From positions 1-27,175 of the forward strand of contig JAQYPI010000055.1 in the NCBI GenBank assembly GCA_028726925.1: a DNA stretch of 27,175 nucleotides. Reading direction: 5' to 3'. Made by a program: the position numbers and the translations under genes. Below, one piece after another: positions 21,967-27,175 of this stretch. Below the pieces are notes generated by a model. It saw nothing but the letters and a program-made list of their open reading frames with translations. It had not been told where the DNA came from and made no database searches. The DNA is from Caryophanales bacterium (GTDB lineage: Bacteria > Bacillota_I > Bacilli_A > RFN20 > CAG-826). Each line of letters starts with the position of its first letter. Position 1 is the first letter of the stretch.

Positions 21967-22731
21967 ATGAAGAAAAAGACCATTCTTCCCATCCTCGCCG
22001 CGGGCGCGGTGCTTAGCCTCGCCTCCTGCGGGCCCATGAAATTCCTCGAGAACGACATCCGTTACGAGGTATACGACGGGACGTCCCTCATCGACGAAGG
22101 CGTCGTGAACATTTTCAACAACGGCCTCCTGCCGAACCTCGCGGACCGTTCCTCCGACGAGCGGTTCTACCGTTATTACGTCGGGGAAGAAGTCCCGACG
22201 GACGTCAAAGCCGCCCCCGAGGAGAGGCTCTATCCCAACGCCGGCCTCCTCCGTTACCACGACGTCAAGGATTTCGCGGTCGACGGCCTCGTCAAGGTCA
22301 GCGCCATCTATCTCGACCTCGAGGACATGCCGCGCCCGTTCCTCAAGATCGGCTGGTACGACAAGACGAGCACCTCCAAGGTGTCGCAAGACTCGATTGA
22401 TCGCTGGACCCCTGATTTGAACGCGTTCTTATCGGGCCAAGGGTATAGCCAAGAACAAGTCGATGACGTCGTCATTAACCCCTATGGCCATAACGGCAAC
22501 GTCGCCGACCTCGGCAACGAGGTCAACAAGGATGGCCTTGTCGACGTCCTCATCGGCGTCGGAAACAACATCAACACGACCGCGGGGGTCGAGGTCCAGG
22601 AGAAGTACCAGATCGTCCTCGAAGACGGAAGCAACTGGCGTTACATCGCCCTCCTCTCGGACCGCGATCAGGCCAAGGCCGTCTACGAATGGCTCAAGAC
22701 CCCCAAGGGCTATGGTGCCCTCGTTGGATAA
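21967..22731 (+). CDS. Lipoprotein of unknown function, first gene of malic enzyme operon
   Basis: Signal peptide MKKKTILPILAAGAVLSLAS with lipidated Cys21; start set by AGAAAGGA upstream. The mature protein (about 234 residues) has no family I can name. Its second half (LKIGWYDK, then GYSQEQVDDVVINPYGHNG, then GLVDVLIGVGNN and YIALLSDRDQAKAVYEWLK) follows the same order of elements as the repeated domain of the lipoprotein at 19.7 kb, including the DV(V/L)(L/I)G strand and the closing strand-helix. Both could be relatives of a substrate-binding domain. It is spaced 12 bases from the next gene. Confidence 0.65.
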   Translation: MKKKTILPILAAGAVLSLASCGPMKFLENDIRYEVYDGTSLIDEGVVNIFNNGLLPNLADRSSDERFYRYYVGEEVPTDVKAAPEERLYPNAGLLRYHDVKDFAVDGLVKVSAIYLDLEDMPRPFLKIGWYDKTSTSKVSQDSIDRWTPDLNAFLSGQGYSQEQVDDVVINPYGHNGNVADLGNEVNKDGLVDVLIGVGNNINTTAGVEVQEKYQIVLEDGSNWRYIALLSDRDQAKAVYEWLKTPKGYGALVG

Positions 22732-22743
22732 GGAGGATCGAAC

Positions 22744-25122
22744 ATGAAAGAAGCAAAACGCCTTTGCCGCATCGCCGAGATCGTCGATCTCGTCTTCGCC
22801 GGCCTCTACACCTTCTTCACCGCCTATGCCTTTTCCCTTCGGGACAACCTCTATTGGATGTTCCTCGTCTTCGCTCTTCTCACCCTCTTCGGGGGACTCG
22901 GGTTCTCGAGTTTCGTTTATCGCTTCCCCCTCGATAGCAAGAAAAAGAAGGCTGGCCTCATCGCATGCGGCGTCGCCTCGGCCCCCGCCCTTGCCCCCAT
23001 CGCGGCCATGATCCTCTTGCTCGTCCAGCATAAGGACGACGTAAGCGAGCCCCCCGTCATCGAGGAAGGCAAGCCCGAGACGAAAGAAAAGAAGAAGTGG
23101 TACAAATCCACCCCCTTCCTGGTCTCGGCCATCTCCCTTGGCGTCGTCGCCCTCTCTGGCTTCTCGTCCTCCTTCTTCGAGACGAGCGGCTATAGCGTAT
23201 CCGTCTCCGATTACACCCTCACCAAGGCGATGACGGAAGCCTACAACAAGACCCCCGTCAACGGGGTGTCCAAGATCATCCCCCAGGATGACGTCTCCTA
23301 CGCCTTCACGTCCTACATCCCGAAATTCGCATCGGAAGACGCGAAAGTCGCGACGGTCATCGTGGTCCCGGGCTTCACCCGAACGAAAGCCACGATGTCC
23401 CAATACGCGATCGAGCTTTCTCGTCGCGGGGCCGCCGTGTTCGTGATCGACCCGGGCTCTCAGGGCTCCTCCACGAACGCCGGGTATGACGAAAACGGCG
23501 AGCAGCTCTCCTACGCCGCCGAGGCCAACGGCGCGAATTACCTCGTCCAGTACCTCTATAACAACGTCGACGCCTTCCCCGAGCTCGACCGCACCCGCTT
23601 CGGCATCATGGGACATAGCGCAGGCGGCGGCAACGCCGTCACGGTCGCGGACACCTTCCGCGGCACCTCCTACGAGACCTCGGTTATCAAGTCCCTCTAT
23701 ATCTCGGGCTACATCAAGAATTCCGCGGCCAACAAGTACGCGAAACTCCATTGCAACGCGGTGAACGCCTACGCCTATTACGATGAAGGCGCCTTCCGTT
23801 ACCAGACCGACGGCAACGCCCTCGAGGTCATCAACAACCGCTTCGTGAACGAAGTCGCCCTCGACCCGGATCACGAAGTCCGCAAAGCGGAACTCGACAC
23901 CCCTTATGGCTCGATGGATAACGGCACCTACCGCATGATCCACCGCGAAGCCACGAACCATTGCTTCCAGATGTACGACGGGACCTCGATCTCGAACACC
24001 GTCTCCTTCTTCCGTGAATCCCTCCATCTCGATACCTACCTCGCCGATTCCGCCCATTCCTGGCTCGGCAAGGAAATCTCGACCGGCATCGCCCTCGTCG
24101 CCGGGTTCGCCTTCCTCTTCGCCGTCCCGGCCCTCCTCGTCCAGATTCCGGGCCTACGCGGGATCAAGGGCAAGAAGATCCTCCAAAGCGCCTCGGGGGA
24201 ATACGTCTACGAAGACGAGCTCGAGACCCACAAGGAAAAGAAGAAGTCCGTCGTCCCAAGCCGCTTCAGCTTCTCGGGCAAGGCGATCTTCTGGGGCACG
24301 ACGGTCCTATCGATGATCATCGCCTGCCTCGACTACATCCCCCTCGCCCACTGGTCCATGTCCCTCTTCCCCGACGCGGCAAACAACGTCTTCACGACCG
24401 TCTTCCCGGCCCGTATGTTCAACGCCGTCCTCCTCTGGGCGACCGTCAACGGCATCATCGGCCTCGTCCTCTTCTTTGGGGTCCTGTGCCTTGAGAACCT
24501 CATCGAATGGATCGTCGCGAAGAAGGAAGGTCGCGAAGCCCATATGGATTGGTCGAAGCTCCGTCCTCTGCGCATTAAGCCCCTGGATTTGCTCAAGACC
24601 TTACTACTTGGCATCGCCTTGTTCTTCCTATTCTTCTTCGTCGTCCAGCTCGATTCCTGGCTCTTCCATAGCGACTTCCGCTTCCTCCTCCTCTCCGCGG
24701 CCCCTCTCTCGTCCCGCTTCTTGCTCACGTGGCTCGAATACATCCCCCTCATGTTCCTCTTCTACATCTCGAATTCCATCAAGGTGAATTGCTCGATCGG
24801 CATGGAAGGATGGAAGGAATGGAAGGTGTATCTCGTCGGGGCCCTCACCAACAGCATCGCCCTCGTCTTCATCCTCGTCATCAACTATGTGGCGTTCTTC
24901 AAGACCGGCTCGGTGTATTACGGCTATTACGGTTCCGACCTCGCCGAGGTGTGGCTCTACGTCAACATGGTCTTCCCCCTCATCCCCATGATGGCCTTGC
25001 TACCCATCGCGAACCGTATCTTCTATCGTTGGACGAATCGCGCCTACCTCGGCCCGATCGTCACCTGCATGGTGTTCGTGTTCATGTCCCTCGCGGCCAC
25101 GATCAGCTACATGCCCTTATAA
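22744..25122 (+). CDS. Polytopic membrane protein with inserted alpha/beta hydrolase domain
   Basis: The 792-residue protein begins with about four membrane helices (1-145). An extracytoplasmic alpha/beta hydrolase domain follows (about 150-440): VATVIVVPGF (oxyanion side), FGIMGHSAGGGNAV with nucleophile Ser292, and EATNHC with a candidate catalytic His406. About eight more helices make up the C-terminal half. The hydrolase is probably an esterase, lipase or peptidase acting at the outer membrane face; the many C-terminal helices suggest transfer or transport of its substrate. I know of no characterised protein with this exact layout. Ribosome site AAGGAGG is clear. Sits in an operon with tight spacing on both sides. 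Confidence 0.75.
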   Translation: MKEAKRLCRIAEIVDLVFAGLYTFFTAYAFSLRDNLYWMFLVFALLTLFGGLGFSSFVYRFPLDSKKKKAGLIACGVASAPALAPIAAMILLLVQHKDDVSEPPVIEEGKPETKEKKKWYKSTPFLVSAISLGVVALSGFSSSFFETSGYSVSVSDYTLTKAMTEAYNKTPVNGVSKIIPQDDVSYAFTSYIPKFASEDAKVATVIVVPGFTRTKATMSQYAIELSRRGAAVFVIDPGSQGSSTNAGYDENGEQLSYAAEANGANYLVQYLYNNVDAFPELDRTRFGIMGHSAGGGNAVTVADTFRGTSYETSVIKSLYISGYIKNSAANKYAKLHCNAVNAYAYYDEGAFRYQTDGNALEVINNRFVNEVALDPDHEVRKAELDTPYGSMDNGTYRMIHREATNHCFQMYDGTSISNTVSFFRESLHLDTYLADSAHSWLGKEISTGIALVAGFAFLFAVPALLVQIPGLRGIKGKKILQSASGEYVYEDELETHKEKKKSVVPSRFSFSGKAIFWGTTVLSMIIACLDYIPLAHWSMSLFPDAANNVFTTVFPARMFNAVLLWATVNGIIGLVLFFGVLCLENLIEWIVAKKEGREAHMDWSKLRPLRIKPLDLLKTLLLGIALFFLFFFVVQLDSWLFHSDFRFLLLSAAPLSSRFLLTWLEYIPLMFLFYISNSIKVNCSIGMEGWKEWKVYLVGALTNSIALVFILVINYVAFFKTGSVYYGYYGSDLAEVWLYVNMVFPLIPMMALLPIANRIFYRWTNRAYLGPIVTCMVFVFMSLAATISYMPL

Positions 25123-25137
25123 AAGGAGTTTCTAACC

Positions 25138-26310
25138 ATGGACATTTCTGAAAAATCGTTGAAAAAGCATTACGAATGGAAAGGCAAAATCGAGACGAAA
25201 TGCCGGGTGGACGTCTCCACCCGCGAAGCCTTGATGGAAGCCTATACCCCCGGGGTCGCGGCCCCTTGCCTTGCGATCCATGATGACGTCGAGAGGAGTT
25301 TCTTGCTCACCCGTCGCTGGAACACGGTCCCCGTCATCACGGACGGCACCGCGGTCCTTGGGTTAGGGGACATCGGCCCCGAGGCCGGCATGCCCGTCAT
25401 GGAAGGCAAATGCGCCCTCTTCAAGGCTTACGGAGACGTCGATGCCTACCCCATCTGCCTCCGTACGAAAGACACGGAGGAAATCATCCAGACCATCAAG
25501 CTCATGGCCGGTTCCTTCGGCGGCATCAACCTCGAGGATATCAGCGCCCCCCGCTGCTTCGAGATCGAGACCCGCCTCAAGAAAGAACTCGACATCCCCG
25601 TCTTCCACGACGACCAGCACGGCACCGCGATCGTGATCGCCGCGGCCCTCCATAACGCCCTCAAGCTCGCCGGCAAGAAGATTGAGGACATCCGCGTGGT
25701 CGTAAACGGCGCCGGGGCTGCCGGGATCGCCATCTCGAAGTTCCTCCTTTCTTTCGGGGTGCGTCACCTCATCGCCTGCGACCGTTACGGCACGCTTTAC
25801 GAAGGGAACGAGGCCATGAACGCCCCCCAGGCCGAACTCGCAAAGATCACGAACCGCGAGATGCTCAAAGGCACCTTGGCCGACGCCATGAAAGGCGCGG
25901 ACGTCTTCGTCGGCGTGAGCGCCCCCCGCATCGTGACCAAGGAGATGGTCGCCTCGATGGCCGACCGCCCGATCCTCTTCCCCTGTGCGAACCCGATTCC
26001 GGAGATTACCCCCGAGGAAGCGAAAGAAGGTGGGGCCTACATCGTCGGAACCGGTTCCTCGGAATACCCGAACCAAATCAACAACGTCTTGGTCTTCCCC
26101 GGCCTCTTCCGCGGAGCCCTCGACGTCCGGGCGAGCGACATCAACGAGGAGATGATGAAGGCGGCGTCCCTTGGCATCGCTTCCTGCGTCAAGGACGAGG
26201 AACTCACCGTCGACCACATCTTGCCGTTTGCTTACGACAAGAACGCCCATAAGGCCGTCGCCGAGGCCGTCTCGCGGGCCGCGATCCGCACGGGGGTCGC
26301 CCGGATCTAG
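25138..26310 (+). CDS. NAD-type malic enzyme (malate dehydrogenase, oxaloacetate-decarboxylating)
   Basis: It converts malate to pyruvate and CO2 with reduction of NAD(P). At 390 residues it is the short bacterial form. Catalytic features are all present: YTPGVA with Tyr36, MEGKCALFK with Lys91, NLEDISAPRCFEIE with metal ligands Glu133/Asp134, FHDDQHGTAIV with a further metal-binding Asp, and the dinucleotide loop NGAGAAGIA (190-198). Coenzyme preference cannot be fixed from these motifs; NAD is usual for this size class. Start with AAAAGGAG upstream. Paired with pyrophosphatase in the operon and possibly controlled by the divergent LysR protein; it links C4-acid use to pyruvate supply. Confidence 0.93.
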   Translation: MDISEKSLKKHYEWKGKIETKCRVDVSTREALMEAYTPGVAAPCLAIHDDVERSFLLTRRWNTVPVITDGTAVLGLGDIGPEAGMPVMEGKCALFKAYGDVDAYPICLRTKDTEEIIQTIKLMAGSFGGINLEDISAPRCFEIETRLKKELDIPVFHDDQHGTAIVIAAALHNALKLAGKKIEDIRVVVNGAGAAGIAISKFLLSFGVRHLIACDRYGTLYEGNEAMNAPQAELAKITNREMLKGTLADAMKGADVFVGVSAPRIVTKEMVASMADRPILFPCANPIPEITPEEAKEGGAYIVGTGSSEYPNQINNVLVFPGLFRGALDVRASDINEEMMKAASLGIASCVKDEELTVDHILPFAYDKNAHKAVAEAVSRAAIRTGVARI

Positions 26311-26311
26311 C

Positions 26312-26845
26312 ATGCCGAACATCCTGCATGACATCCCGGAATCTCGCATCACCCCCGAGGATTTCCTCGCCTATATCGAGATTTCCGCGCATAGCAAGAA
26401 CAAATACGAATACGACGAGAAATGTCGTTGTCTCGTCCTCGACCGCGTCCTCTTCACCTCGACGCATTACCCCCATAACTACGGGTTCATCCCGCGCACC
26501 TGGGGCCTTGATGACGACCCCCTCGACGTCTTGGTCGTCATGAGCGAGCCCGCGGTCCCGGGATCCCTCGTCCGGGCCGCGCCGATCGGGGTGCTGGAGA
26601 TGATCGACGGGGGCAAAAGCGACGAGAAGATCATCGCGGTGTGCCTCGGGGATCCCATCTACGCGGGATATCGTGACATCCACGAGCTGCCATCCCATCT
26701 TTTCGAGGAGATCCGTCATTTCTTCTCCGTTTACAAGCAACTCGAATTCGGCAAGGCCACCCTTGTCGAAGGGTTCTTGGGAAGGGAAGAAGCGATTCAG
26801 ACGATTGCTCGCGCGAAAGAACGGTATCACCAGAAGTTCGAATAA
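26312..26845 (+). CDS. ppa: Inorganic pyrophosphatase (soluble, family I)
   Basis: It hydrolyses pyrophosphate to phosphate in the cytoplasm and so pulls biosynthetic reactions forward. The 177-residue sequence carries the family I active site: SKNKYEYD (Lys29, Glu33), LDRVL (Arg45), HYPHNYGFIPRT, DDDPLDVLV (Asp67/Asp72 metal ligands) and DGGKSDEK (Asp104). The ATG lies one base after the malic enzyme stop with no ribosome site, so translation probably depends on coupling to the upstream gene. It is the last gene of the operon. Confidence 0.93.
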   Translation: MPNILHDIPESRITPEDFLAYIEISAHSKNKYEYDEKCRCLVLDRVLFTSTHYPHNYGFIPRTWGLDDDPLDVLVVMSEPAVPGSLVRAAPIGVLEMIDGGKSDEKIIAVCLGDPIYAGYRDIHELPSHLFEEIRHFFSVYKQLEFGKATLVEGFLGREEAIQTIARAKERYHQKFE

Positions 26846-26852
26846 GAAAACA

Positions 26853-26893
26853 GGAAATCCCCTTGGACTCGTGCCTTGGGGATTTTCCTTTGA
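26853..26893 (+). terminator. Terminator of the malic enzyme/pyrophosphatase operon
   Basis: GGAAATCCCC (26853-26862) pairs with GGGGATTTTCC (26878-26888) with one bulge, followed by TTTG. It lies 8 bases after the stop codon. Confidence 0.8.
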
Positions 26894-26896
26894 AAC

Positions 26897-26925
26897 GAAA
26901 GAAAGGGGTACGTCCCCCTTCTTTC
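26897..26925. repeat. Second hairpin downstream of the operon terminator
   Basis: GAAAGAAAGGGG (26897-26908) and CCCCCTTCTTTC (26914-26925) pair at 11 of 12 positions with a five-base loop. Without a clean T-tract on either strand, it is more likely a 3'-end stabilising or back-up terminator structure. I see nothing else between here and the insertion sequence. Confidence 0.5.
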
Positions 26926-27039
26926 GGATAAAACTTTTGATGTGAGAACGACAAAAGGCTGTGTTATTCTCGACGTGGTTGCTCCTTGGCTGTTTTCGTG
27001 GATTGCCAAAACCCAATGGTTTAAAAAAAGGCAACGCTT

Positions 27040-27175
27040 TGAAATGTACCCAAAAGTCTGGACTGATATCAGTCTGAGGCTGGAGGGTATTTTTCATGAA
27101 GTGGACGTTTGAGCAGAAGCTAGCGTGGGTCAAGGCGTATCTAGCTGGGGAATTCGTCCCGATCCCAAAGGGGTT
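27040..27175 (+). mobile_element. 5' end of an IS3-type insertion sequence (right copy, cut by window edge)
   Basis: Exact inverted copy of the left-edge element, starting TGAAATGTACCCAAAAGTC and running off the window. The shared sequence begins at 27035, five bases before this putative terminus. The transposase reads outward (to the right), so the two copies flank the window with their 5' ends facing inward. Confidence 0.75.
27096..27175 (+). CDS. IS3-type transposase OrfA, N-terminal fragment
   Basis: Same 26 codons as the left copy, with the ATG at 27096 and the GGAGGG ribosome site at 27082-27087. The rest lies outside the window. Confidence 0.6.
   Translation, partial: MKWTFEQKLAWVKAYLAGEFVPIPKG

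Noticed and set aside
1..27175. CRISPR array or tRNA/rRNA genes
   Set aside because: No regularly spaced repeats longer than the operator repeats described, and no tRNA-like cloverleaf or rRNA sequence recognised by reading.

Overview
The window looks like a chromosomal segment of an uncultured low-to-mid GC Gram-positive bacterium (Bacillota, probably a gut lineage in the Bacilli/Erysipelotrichales/RF39 neighbourhood). The evidence is: strong AAAGGAGG-type ribosome binding sites, many secreted lipoproteins with a classical Cys lipobox and no outer-membrane genes, short hairpin-plus-T terminators, TGA used as a stop, and an ECF sigma/anti-sigma pair. The lineage is an inference; no rRNA or other marker gene is present.

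Both ends of the window are the same 141-base sequence in inverted orientation. It is the 5' end of an IS3-type insertion sequence, with the first codons of its transposase reading outward at each edge. Next to the left copy is a remnant of an ISL3-type transposase.

0.66-8.6 kb is an accessory cluster of independently controlled genes of conflict or addiction type: a BRO-N/Fic protein, a class II Fic protein, two AAA+ ATPases of the DUF4143 type, and an AlbA_2/HATPase (Schlafen-like) protein. Nearly every one has its own repeated or dyad operator directly at its promoter. A xylulokinase 3' remnant and a duplicated zinc-ribbon (CPCC) gene sit among them.

8.6-14.3 kb holds envelope genes: a VanZ-like membrane protein; an ECF sigma factor, single-pass anti-sigma protein and lipoprotein set in which a matching promoter (CCAATAAA-N13-CCGTCTTTAT) occurs twice; and two zinc-ribbon membrane proteins built from the same two-helix unit. 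Everything from 9.3 to 18.7 kb reads on the minus strand.

14.4-18.7 kb is a second defence-like block: a PD-(D/E)xK nuclease fused to a DUF2075/Schlafen-type helicase, preceded by a DEDDh exonuclease protein whose base composition is visibly more AT-rich than its neighbours.

18.8-26.9 kb looks like regular genome: an SGNH-hydrolase lipoprotein, a lipoprotein with two tandem copies of an unrecognised domain, a LysR regulator divergent from a four-gene operon (lipoprotein, membrane-embedded alpha/beta hydrolase, NAD-type malic enzyme, inorganic pyrophosphatase), and terminators closing each unit. The points most worth following up are the self-consistent ECF promoter pair with an anti-sigma ectodomain resembling the regulated lipoprotein, the repeated operators of the ATPase/AlbA_2 genes, and the nuclease-helicase plus exonuclease pair.
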